The position numbers and the translations under genes were made by a program. From NCBI RefSeq assembly GCF_011378905.1, contig NZ_WTPY01000038.1:1-39060 (forward strand): a stretch of 39,060 nucleotides of DNA, read 5' to 3'. This DNA comes from Paraglaciecola sp. 20A4. Its GTDB lineage: Bacteria > Pseudomonadota > Gammaproteobacteria > Enterobacterales > Alteromonadaceae. A model generated the notes under the pieces. That model made no database searches. It was not told the origin of the DNA and saw only the letters and a list, made by a program, of their open reading frames with translations. Shown here in pieces: positions 25,611 to 33,216 of this stretch. The first letter of the stretch is position 1. Each line of letters starts with the position of its first letter.

Positions 25611-27053
25611 ATGACTCTTTCAAAAAAAATGTACATAAATGGCGCGTTGCATAGCGGCCACTCATCGGCTCTCGTAATCAACCCTGCTAATGATGAAGCG
25701 GTCGCTAAGGTAAGTATTGCCGATGGCGCACTTGCGCTAACAGCCCTACAAGCTGCTGATGCTGCCTACGACAGTTGGTCGAGCACGCCTATAAGCGAAC
25801 GGGTCGACTGGATGATGAAACTAAAAGCAGCCCTTAAAGAAAACGAAACGCACTTAAGAGAGTGTATTCATCTTGAAATGGGCAAGAGTTGGGCGAGCAC
25901 ACAAGGCGATTTTGAAATGCTCTTGGACAGCCTTGACTTTTTTGCCAATGATATTCAAAAACAAGCAGCTGAAACCCTAGAAGACAAAGACGGTACGCAT
26001 TCACATGTGCTTGTACGGGAATCTGTTGGCGTAGTTGCTGCCTTTTTAGCATGGAATTTCCCACTGTTAAATTTAGCCTACAAGTTGGGACCTGCATTAG
26101 CGTCGGGTTGCCCAATTGTAGTGAAGCCTTCTTTAAAAACGCCACTTTCTGCATTGGCCGTTGGCGAGATTTGCCAACAAATTGGTTTGCCGCCAGGTGT
26201 AGTGAATATCGTATGCGGGCCTGACCAAGAAATTGGTGATGCGATTTCGTCGTCACCTATTCCAGCTTTGCTAACGCTCATTGGCTCTACCGAAACCGGT
26301 AAGCATGTTATGCAGCAAGGGGCAACGTCGATAAAACGTTATTCGATGGAGCTAGGTGGTAACGCACCTGTACTTATTTTTGACGATGCTGATTTAGACT
26401 TAGCCGCGGATATCGTGTGCGGACTTAAGTTTGAAAACGCTGGGCAGATTTGCGTCGCGCCAAATCGCGTATTCGTGCACAGCACAGTGGCAGACGCTTT
26501 TTATCAAAAAGTATTGACGCGAACCCAAGCGATAAAAGTGGGCTTCGATCGTAACGGTGCTATTGATATGGGCCCGGTGATCGACCAGCAAGCATGGCAA
26601 CGCATTGATGGCTTAGTCAACGATGCAGTGGCAAAGGGCGCTGAGGTACTTATTGGCTCGGGGCGACCTGAACATTTAAGCAAAGGCGCGTTTTACGCAC
26701 CTACCGTGCTTAAAAATGTCTCCCGTGACGCCAAGATTTATCGTGAAGAAGTGTTTGGCCCTGTGATCAGCATATTAAGCTTTGATGAAGAAGGCCAAGT
26801 GCTTAGCGATGCCAACGACACAGACGCAGGGTTATCTTCCTTTATATTCACCGCAGACGAGGAACGCGCCCAGCGCATTGCTAAGCGTTTACGTTTTGGT
26901 GAGGTGCATGTGAATGGCGTGAAATATGCCATTTATTTACCTCATTGCGGTGTTAAGCAATCCGGCGTGGGCGTTGATTGCTCACATCTTTCACTAGAAG
27001 AATATTTTACCGTTAAGCGCATCTCTACTGCGTTAGGCAAAGGACAAGCATAA
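25611..27053 (+). CDS. Aldehyde dehydrogenase, probable 3,6-anhydrogalactose dehydrogenase
   Basis: The 480-residue protein is a complete NAD(P)-dependent aldehyde dehydrogenase. The catalytic Cys is C281 in NAGQICVAP, the general base E247 in MELGGN, and the cofactor-binding AFLAWNFPL and GSTETGK blocks are in place. It lacks a signal peptide, so it is cytoplasmic. It is the first gene of a five-gene operon and overlaps the cycloisomerase gene by one base (TAATG). In carrageenan and agar degraders a dehydrogenase in this position oxidises 3,6-anhydrogalactose to 3,6-anhydrogalactonate, the entry step before ring opening by a cycloisomerase (DauA in the carrageenan pathway). The order of genes here supports that role and, with GH127, the D-form. 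Sequence alone cannot separate it from other sugar or succinate semialdehyde dehydrogenases. Confidence 0.85.
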   Translation: MTLSKKMYINGALHSGHSSALVINPANDEAVAKVSIADGALALTALQAADAAYDSWSSTPISERVDWMMKLKAALKENETHLRECIHLEMGKSWASTQGDFEMLLDSLDFFANDIQKQAAETLEDKDGTHSHVLVRESVGVVAAFLAWNFPLLNLAYKLGPALASGCPIVVKPSLKTPLSALAVGEICQQIGLPPGVVNIVCGPDQEIGDAISSSPIPALLTLIGSTETGKHVMQQGATSIKRYSMELGGNAPVLIFDDADLDLAADIVCGLKFENAGQICVAPNRVFVHSTVADAFYQKVLTRTQAIKVGFDRNGAIDMGPVIDQQAWQRIDGLVNDAVAKGAEVLIGSGRPEHLSKGAFYAPTVLKNVSRDAKIYREEVFGPVISILSFDEEGQVLSDANDTDAGLSSFIFTADEERAQRIAKRLRFGEVHVNGVKYAIYLPHCGVKQSGVGVDCSHLSLEEYFTVKRISTALGKGQA

Positions 27054-28216
27054 TGAAAATTACTCAAGTTATTAGCCACGTTTTACAGTACGACTTAGAC
27101 GAAGAGTTAGGCTATTCGCAGCAATATTACTTTAAGCGCACCACGCACCTCGTCGAAATACGCACAGATATTGGCGTGACCGGTTGGGGGGAGTGTTTTG
27201 GCGGTGGTAATATTGCGCTGGCCAATAAAACCATTGTTGAGAAAGTGATTCAGCCGATGATCCTAGGGATGAACCCATTGGATCGCGAAGTGATCTGGCA
27301 TAAAGCGTATAACTTGATGCGAGACCACGGCCAAAAAGGCATGCCGATCCAGTCATTGTCAGGCATTGATATTGCCCTTTGGGACATCGCCGGCAAGATT
27401 CATAATCTTCCTGTTTATCAATTGCTTGGTGGTGCATTTAGAGAAAAAATTGGCGTATACGGTTATGGCATGATGTTACAGCGTGTACCGGATTTAGAGC
27501 ACCGATTCGAGCTTGAAAGCGCCGCCATTTTAGATAAAGGCTTTAAAGCCATGAAAATGAAGATCGGCCTTGGGGTGGAAAAAGACGTGCGTTTAGTCGA
27601 AGCTGTGCGCAAATCCATTGGGCCCGACGTGCCATTAATGGTTGATGCTAATCACGCCTACACAACGCGCGAAGCGATACCGTTAGGCCGCGAATTAGAA
27701 CGTTTAGGTGTAGCTTGGTTTGAAGAGCCCGTCGCACCAGAAGACCTGCAAGGCTACCGTGATTTGTGCGAAGCGCTTGATGTAAACATTGCGGGTGGCG
27801 AAGGTGAGTTTACTGTGTGGGGGTTCCGAGATTTAATTAAGAACCGCTGCGTAGATATACTTCAGCCAGAAGTGTGTGGCTTAGGCGGCATCACGCAATA
27901 TCAAAAAGTGCTCGCACTGGCCCAAGCGCATTTCGTGCCGGTTGTTAACCATGTTTGGGGCTCAGCCGTTGCAGTGGCCACCAATATGCATTTATTGGCT
28001 GCGTTACCGGACTTCCCGGGGGCTGCACATCCTGTACAACCTATGCTCGAATATGACACCACACCTAACCGATTCCGTGAAGAGTTACTGGTCGACTCAT
28101 TAGAGATTAACGAGCAGGTAAAACGAAATGACGGGTTTGTAGGATTACCAAAAGGCCCAGGTCTGGGTATTGAGCCGAACCGAGACTTCATTAAAAAATA
28201 TTCAGTAGGGAATTAA
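27053..28216 (+). CDS. Enolase-superfamily sugar-acid cycloisomerase/dehydratase
   Basis: The 387-residue protein belongs to the mandelate racemase group of the enolase superfamily. The KxK motif is K168-M-K170; metal ligands are D198, E224 and E250; and H300 in VNHVWGS is the opposite acid/base. GIDIALWDIAGK is the usual N-terminal domain link. Its gene overlaps the dehydrogenase stop codon, so the two proteins are likely made in fixed ratio. The best functional guess is 3,6-anhydrogalactonate cycloisomerase (DauB or the agar-pathway ACI), which opens the anhydro ring to give 2-keto-3-deoxygalactonate. A galactonate dehydratase (DgoD) would give the same product class and cannot be excluded, since no other galactonate enzyme is seen. 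Cytoplasmic. Confidence 0.82.
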   Translation: MKITQVISHVLQYDLDEELGYSQQYYFKRTTHLVEIRTDIGVTGWGECFGGGNIALANKTIVEKVIQPMILGMNPLDREVIWHKAYNLMRDHGQKGMPIQSLSGIDIALWDIAGKIHNLPVYQLLGGAFREKIGVYGYGMMLQRVPDLEHRFELESAAILDKGFKAMKMKIGLGVEKDVRLVEAVRKSIGPDVPLMVDANHAYTTREAIPLGRELERLGVAWFEEPVAPEDLQGYRDLCEALDVNIAGGEGEFTVWGFRDLIKNRCVDILQPEVCGLGGITQYQKVLALAQAHFVPVVNHVWGSAVAVATNMHLLAALPDFPGAAHPVQPMLEYDTTPNRFREELLVDSLEINEQVKRNDGFVGLPKGPGLGIEPNRDFIKKYSVGN

Positions 28217-28221
28217 CCCCT

Positions 28222-29313
28222 ATGATTGATTTCAATCAAGCAGCCTTAATTTGCGTTGACTGGGGTAGCTCTAATTTACGTGCATACCTTATCGATATGC
28301 AGGGGAACGTGTTAGCGCGCCTGCAAAGCGATAAAGGTGTGTTGAATTTCAGTGCGGGGCAATATGGCCCTGAGTTGAGTGCGTTATTACAGCCTTGGCT
28401 GAGCGTAAAATCAGTACCCGTTATGTTGGCGGGCATGGTTGGCAGCGCGCAAGGTTGGCAAGACGCAGGTTATGTAGCCTGCCCAGCCACGTTAACCGAC
28501 TTAGCTCAGAATTTATCCCCAGTCGTAAATTCTGTAGCAAACGGTGAACAGCTTCAAGCCTATATTGTGCCTGGCGTAAAAGGTCTATCCAATTTCGGCC
28601 AAATCGATGTGATGCGCGGGGAAGAGGTGCAAATTTTTGGCGCACTATTAGCGAGCAAGCGTCAGTTGGCGCGTGAAGCCCAAAAAGGCCAAGAAACGGA
28701 AGACGGGCAAGAAAGTCCAAGCGTGTTTGACTCGCAACTGGTGTGTTTGCCAGGCACGCATTCTAAATGGGCCAAGGTTACATCAGGGGGAAATGAATCT
28801 GACTCCCATGGCGCGTCTAGCATCACGCAATTCAGTACCTACATGACCGGAGAGTTATTTGCGCTGCTCAACACGCACAGTATTTTGGGCAAAATGTATC
28901 AGCACGCTGCTAACACCAATAACGCTGACGCGTTTGACGGTGAAGCATTTGATGAAGGCGTAAAAACAGCGCGTGCGCCGGGCTCGTTATTACACAAATT
29001 ATTCAGCGCTAGAAGCAAGGTGCTTAATAAAGAGTTGCAAGCCTCTGGTGTGCACAGTTATTTGTCTGGAATGCTGATAGCCACCGAAGTATTTGACATG
29101 CTGAGTGTTTATCAAAGCAGCGATATCAGCGCGGATGAAGACGTAAAAGCAGAGGAGTCTCTCGCACCGATTATCATCGTGGGCGCGCCAGCGTTAAGCA
29201 AACTTTATCAACGCGTGATGGCGACGACAGCGTTTAGTGTGCATTGCATCGATGCTGAGGTGGCGTCTTGTTTGGGTATTCTCAATATTGCCAACGTCGC
29301 CGGTAAATTGTAA
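28222..29313 (+). CDS. dgoK: 2-keto-3-deoxygalactonate kinase
   Basis: The 363-residue protein opens with CVDWGSSNLRAYLID, the phosphate-binding start of the DgoK family, and contains GMVGSAQGW, PGVKGL and LPGTHSKWAKV blocks typical of it. It is somewhat longer than many relatives (about 300 residues) because of low-complexity inserts around residues 150-170 and 240-255. It phosphorylates 2-keto-3-deoxygalactonate at C6 with ATP. Its ATG is five bases after the cycloisomerase stop codon, with GGGAA upstream. In the carrageenan pathway this kinase is DauC; in galactonate use it is DgoK. A 134-base gap with a small CCCGC/GCGGG hairpin separates it from the aldolase gene, perhaps tuning expression. 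Confidence 0.88.
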   Translation: MIDFNQAALICVDWGSSNLRAYLIDMQGNVLARLQSDKGVLNFSAGQYGPELSALLQPWLSVKSVPVMLAGMVGSAQGWQDAGYVACPATLTDLAQNLSPVVNSVANGEQLQAYIVPGVKGLSNFGQIDVMRGEEVQIFGALLASKRQLAREAQKGQETEDGQESPSVFDSQLVCLPGTHSKWAKVTSGGNESDSHGASSITQFSTYMTGELFALLNTHSILGKMYQHAANTNNADAFDGEAFDEGVKTARAPGSLLHKLFSARSKVLNKELQASGVHSYLSGMLIATEVFDMLSVYQSSDISADEDVKAEESLAPIIIVGAPALSKLYQRVMATTAFSVHCIDAEVASCLGILNIANVAGKL

Positions 29314-29447
29314 TTCGCAATACTATTGATACAAGGGTTATCTGACTGTTCAAATAGTTAATTACGTAGCCATTAACATGGCGATTTTCGCAGTAGCCCG
29401 CACGACAGTTTACGCGGCGGGTTAATAACATTTTTAAAGGAAGCACA

Positions 29448-30095
29448 ATGAGTTCAATGACATTTCAAGCCGCCATGAATGCACTACCACTGATTGCGAT
29501 TTTACGTGGGATCACCCCTGACGAAGTGGTAGCCGTGGCAAAAGCACTGCAAAAAGAGGGGTTCAAAATTATTGAGGTGCCGTTGAATTCACCTCAGCCT
29601 TTTGAAAGCATTAAGCGCTTAGTCGAGACGTTTGGTGATGAGTTAATTATTGGTGCAGGGACTGTTTTAAGTTGTGCACAGGTAGACGAAGTACAAAAGG
29701 TTGGAGGGCGAATTATGATTGCCCCTAACGTCAACCCAGATGTGATCCGCCACGCAAAAGCGAGAGGGCTGTATTCAGTACCAGGCTTTTACACCGTATC
29801 AGAAGCGTTCAGTGCCATTGAAGCGGGTGCAGATGGGGTTAAACTCTTCCCAGCAGATACCCTTGGTGCAGCTGGCCTGAAAGGCATGATGGTGGTATTA
29901 CCCAAAGATGTGCCTGTGTTACCTGTAGGCGGCGTATCAAACGAAACCATGAGTGGTTTTGTTGAGGTAGGAGCGGGAGGTTTCGGTTTAGGCTCAGGCT
30001 TATACAAAGCAGGCATGAGCGTGGAGCAAGTCACTGAAAATGCCCGAGGTTATGTAACTGCATGCCGCGCTGCACTGGCAAACAACAAAGCTTAA
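29448..30095 (+). CDS. dgoA: 2-keto-3-deoxy-6-phosphogalactonate aldolase
   Basis: The 215-residue class I aldolase of the KDPG/KDPGal family has the Schiff-base lysine K132 in DGVKLFPA and the catalytic Glu E43 in IIEVPLN. GAGTVLS and PVGGVS phosphate-binding blocks are intact. AAAGGAAG lies before the ATG. It splits 2-keto-3-deoxy-6-phosphogalactonate into pyruvate and glyceraldehyde-3-phosphate, the last step of the pathway set out by the three preceding genes. The IIEVPLNSP pattern, with Leu-Asn, fits KDPGal rather than KDPG aldolases, which usually read TLR/T in that place. It equals DauD in the carrageenan pathway. Confidence 0.88.
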   Translation: MSSMTFQAAMNALPLIAILRGITPDEVVAVAKALQKEGFKIIEVPLNSPQPFESIKRLVETFGDELIIGAGTVLSCAQVDEVQKVGGRIMIAPNVNPDVIRHAKARGLYSVPGFYTVSEAFSAIEAGADGVKLFPADTLGAAGLKGMMVVLPKDVPVLPVGGVSNETMSGFVEVGAGGFGLGSGLYKAGMSVEQVTENARGYVTACRAALANNKA

Positions 30096-30228
30096 TTGAG
30101 GGGGTAACCTTTAACACTTCTCATAATTAATAATAATAAATCAGGTGAGTCAACGCACTGTGTAGATAGCTACTGTGAAGTTATAGCGCAAACGTATCGA
30201 CTGACCGCTAACCAAGTTGGAATGTAAA

Positions 30229-31788
30229 ATGAGCTACAGTGAAGTCGACAGGAATGTTACTAAGTTCGCCATCATCGCCGCATTTGGCGGGTTTGTATTC
30301 GGTTTAGATGCGGCCAATATTTCAGGTGCGTTACGCTTTGTAAATTCACAATTCGAACTCAGCAGCATGCAAACCGGCACGGTGGTTGGGGTGGCTATTT
30401 TGGGCGTCATATTAGCCCTGCTATTCACTGGATCATTCTGTGACAGATTTGGTCGCCGCAAAGTGCTGTTGGCTATCGCGCTGACCTATTCCTTATCTAC
30501 TTTGCTATCGGCCTTTGCCACTAGTTACACCATGCTGGTGGTGGGGCGTTTTATTGGGGGAGTGGCGTTTGCCTCCATTACGGTGTCAGCCATGTATATC
30601 GGCGAGATAGCGCCGGCTGATAAACGCGGTAAGTTTGTTTCAATTAATCAGTTACTCATCACCCTTGGTAGTTTATTCGCGTTTCTAGCCAATTATTGCT
30701 TGGTGTTATCCATGGACAGTATCGCCTGGATTGACAATGAAAACGTGTGGCGTTTAATGCTCGGCTTTGAATTAGTGCCAAACATCATTTGGTTTTTGCT
30801 GTTGTTAACTGTGCCTCGCTCGCCCAGGTGGTTAGTTGCTAAAGGGCATTTAGAAGAAGCCCGTGAAGCATTTGCAAAAATAGCCCCGAAAGAACAAATA
30901 GAAGGCTTGATCCTATCTGTGCAAGACAGCCTAAATAAAGAGTCAAAAAACACACCGCTTACCCAGTTAAAAACACTCTTCAGTAAGCGCTTTACGCTGG
31001 TGTTATGCGTCGCATTTGCGTACGCCATTGTGCAAGGGGCAAGTGGCATGAACGCAGTGCTTTTCTATGCGCCAACGGTATTCGAGCAAATCGGCATGTC
31101 AGTCGAAGACACTTTTATGCAAACCGTTATTTTAGGGCTAGTTGCAGTAATCTTTACCCTAGTAGCCATACGATTTGTCGAGAAATGGGGACGACGTAAC
31201 CTGACCCTAATCGGATTATTGTTTATCAGCATTGCGCACACCTCTATTTGGTATGGATTTAAGTCTGCCCATTATGAGTTGAGCCAAGAGTCAATCGTCA
31301 AACTTCAACAAAGCGATATAGATGTAACGTTACTGGAGCCACTCGTAGGTAAAACCTATGCAACAGACGTAGAGCTAAAGCGTGAGCTAAACGCCATATA
31401 CAGTAAAAAAGACTTACCTCTGGTCAGTGGCGCCATTATTAATTCGACCATTAGTATTAACGCATTCTTTGTTCTGTTCGGACTCTTTGCATTCTTAGCT
31501 GCATTTAATATGTCGATAGGGCCTGTGATGTGGGTGATATTTTCTGAGATATTCCCGAATAATGTGCGCAGTGTGGCCTTACCTGTGGCGGCATTTGTAC
31601 AAAGTATCTCCAGCTACGTGATACAGCAGTTCTTCCCTTGGCAGCTTGAGAATTTAGGTGCGGCCAATACGTTCTTGAACTACGGCATTATCGCGTTTAT
31701 TGGCATGTTAGTGATGGCCAAAATATTGCCGGAAACCAAAGGCAAAAGCATTGAAGATATTGAACGTGACTTAGTCGGAGTGAAGTAG
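30229..31788 (+). CDS. Sugar-porter family MFS transporter
   Basis: The start at ATG 30229 follows TTGGA; an in-frame TTG at 30217 is less likely. The protein has 519 residues and about 12 membrane helices. Sugar-porter signatures are present: DRFGRRK after helix 2, the second-half RFVEKWGRR, the MYIGEIAPADKRG stretch around helix 4-5, and the PETKGKSIEDIE tail. It carries an unusual inserted loop near residues 345-395. It would import a monosaccharide across the inner membrane by proton symport. As the last gene of the anhydrogalactose operon its likely cargo is 3,6-anhydrogalactose or galactose freed in the periplasm. No phosphotransferase or ABC alternative is present in the window. Confidence 0.85.
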   Translation: MSYSEVDRNVTKFAIIAAFGGFVFGLDAANISGALRFVNSQFELSSMQTGTVVGVAILGVILALLFTGSFCDRFGRRKVLLAIALTYSLSTLLSAFATSYTMLVVGRFIGGVAFASITVSAMYIGEIAPADKRGKFVSINQLLITLGSLFAFLANYCLVLSMDSIAWIDNENVWRLMLGFELVPNIIWFLLLLTVPRSPRWLVAKGHLEEAREAFAKIAPKEQIEGLILSVQDSLNKESKNTPLTQLKTLFSKRFTLVLCVAFAYAIVQGASGMNAVLFYAPTVFEQIGMSVEDTFMQTVILGLVAVIFTLVAIRFVEKWGRRNLTLIGLLFISIAHTSIWYGFKSAHYELSQESIVKLQQSDIDVTLLEPLVGKTYATDVELKRELNAIYSKKDLPLVSGAIINSTISINAFFVLFGLFAFLAAFNMSIGPVMWVIFSEIFPNNVRSVALPVAAFVQSISSYVIQQFFPWQLENLGAANTFLNYGIIAFIGMLVMAKILPETKGKSIEDIERDLVGVK

Positions 31789-31947
31789 CAGAAAACAAAT
31801 CCGAAGGCCCTTATTCACTCAATGATGATTAGACTACGCTTCACTATCCTAAGTGAAACGCCCTGTTCGAAGTCGTCGGGGCGACCATTTGGTGCAGAGT
31901 GTTGTGAGGGCTGGAGGTCAAAGATCTCTGGCTACACGATTAGCTGG

Positions 31948-32388
31948 CTAGTTATTACGGGAATATAGTTTTGATGCGATGAATGCCCCAACAACCATCT
32001 CAGCCCACGCTAGAGGGAACACAATAAAAGCTGTAGACCAATCGCCTAATCCGGCATTGACTGTAGCTATCCAGAAAACACCTATCGTTGCGAAGCTCGT
32101 TGTTGTGCCTGAAATTAATGTCGATTTTAAATTATTGCCAAATACTTGAGCACACAACCAAAAAGTGAACACTAATATCGCAGTTAGGAGGGTATCCCAC
32201 CCCCCCCAAACTAGGGCTATTCCAATATCAAATTTATCAAGTCCGTTCAAATCTACACGTCCATCAAAGAACGCTTCCATTCTTGGAAATGCAACGAAAA
32301 GCGCTCTTAAAACTTCACCTATGTGTATCCAAATACTTGTAATAAGTGTTATGACTATGAACTGCTTTGCTACAAATTTATTTTGCAT
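31948..32388 (-). CDS. Small four-helix membrane protein, unknown
   Basis: The 146-residue protein has about four hydrophobic segments (near residues 9-31, 55-80, 88-110 and 118-140). I do not recognise the family. The start has AGAG upstream. The reading frame contains a run of eight G on the coding strand (window 32200-32207, coding for Trp-Gly-Gly-Trp), a possible slippage site. It stands alone between the sugar operon and a long non-coding stretch, on the opposite strand from both flanking units. Nothing ties it to polysaccharide use. Confidence 0.6.
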   Translation of the reverse strand: MQNKFVAKQFIVITLITSIWIHIGEVLRALFVAFPRMEAFFDGRVDLNGLDKFDIGIALVWGGWDTLLTAILVFTFWLCAQVFGNNLKSTLISGTTTSFATIGVFWIATVNAGLGDWSTAFIVFPLAWAEMVVGAFIASKLYSRNN

Positions 32389-32467
32389 AAAACTCTACTC
32401 TTTCGATGTGTGATGACAGCTAACGACCCCCTTATAATATTAAGCGGATACAATAATATAGACACGC

Positions 32468-32724
32468 ATGGCGCTATTTGATGTCTTTTATAACAGTAGG
32501 CATTTCGACAAAAACTAACCAAGCTGTTACCTACAAAGTATAACATCACGCGTGATATTCGTAGCTTAGACGATTTGCTTAAAAAGCAGTGTCCCAAGCG
32601 CCATACACTTCATCAACCTCTGCGTGGAATGACTAAAGCGAGAGAACTGTTAAAGCGCGCCTACAACCTGCTTCAAAAAAATTCACCTGATACACAATAT
32701 TTAGTGACCTTGGCTCGCCCATGA
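32468..32724 (+). pseudogene. Small gene broken by a frameshift in an A-run
   Basis: From ATG 32468 the frame reads 16 residues (MALFDVFYNSRHFDKN) and stops. If one A is added to the A5 run at 32510-32514 the frame continues smoothly to 32724 and yields an 85-residue basic protein with RDIRSLDDLLKKQ and MTKARELLKRAYNLLQ blocks. The second part is open without a start of its own apart from an internal ATG. I do not recognise the family. It could be a single-base deletion, a sequencing error, or chance. Confidence 0.4.
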
Positions 32725-33051
32725 AAAATCTACTTGCTTGCTTTCTATGTTATCACTGTCAAATAGCCCAGTAAAAGCAGCCTAATCGCACAGGCAAAAG
32801 ACGTTTTCTTATATTACTTCCGATTAAAAACGATGTGAAAAATATTCTCCATAATTACATTAATAAGTTTTTTTTAAAAAACAAAGTGAGACCAGACAAA
32901 ATTACATAATAGGTAGCGACCTAGGCATTATTCACTTTCCTCGCTCCATCTCTGCGCTATCAAGGGTCGACATGCGTCACTTCACTCTTTAGTACTTCTG
33001 AGCCCTTTGCAGGAAAACAAGACTGTTAGTTCATATATTATTTCATCTAAA
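32725..33051. other. Intergenic stretch without a gene
   Basis: I see no gene. The stretch is AT-rich and includes a T8A6 tract near 32869-32882. Confidence 0.45.
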
Positions 33052-33080
33052 TTTAAACATCATATGTTTGCAATTATGAT
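33052..33080 (+). promoter_or_regulatory. Promoter with operator F before the GH127 gene
   Basis: TTTAAA (33052-33057) and TATGAT (33075-33080) are 17 bases apart. The palindrome TAAACATCATATGTTTG (33054-33070) covers the -35 box and most of the spacer. The gene begins about 137 bases downstream. Confidence 0.75.
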
Positions 33081-33216
33081 ACAACCACGTTAATGTATTG
33101 TTGAACAGTCAATATGCTATCCGGTATTTGATAGCTGATGAACAATTTGAATGAAGTATGGCGCCCAAGTAACAGGTTAAGTTAAGTCTAACCTGCAAGG
33201 GAGCGAAGCATCTGAA

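Noticed and set aside
32370-32597. Minus-strand frame of 75 residues beside the membrane-protein gene
   Set aside because: It overlaps the membrane-protein start and the better plus-strand remnant, and it has no start signal.
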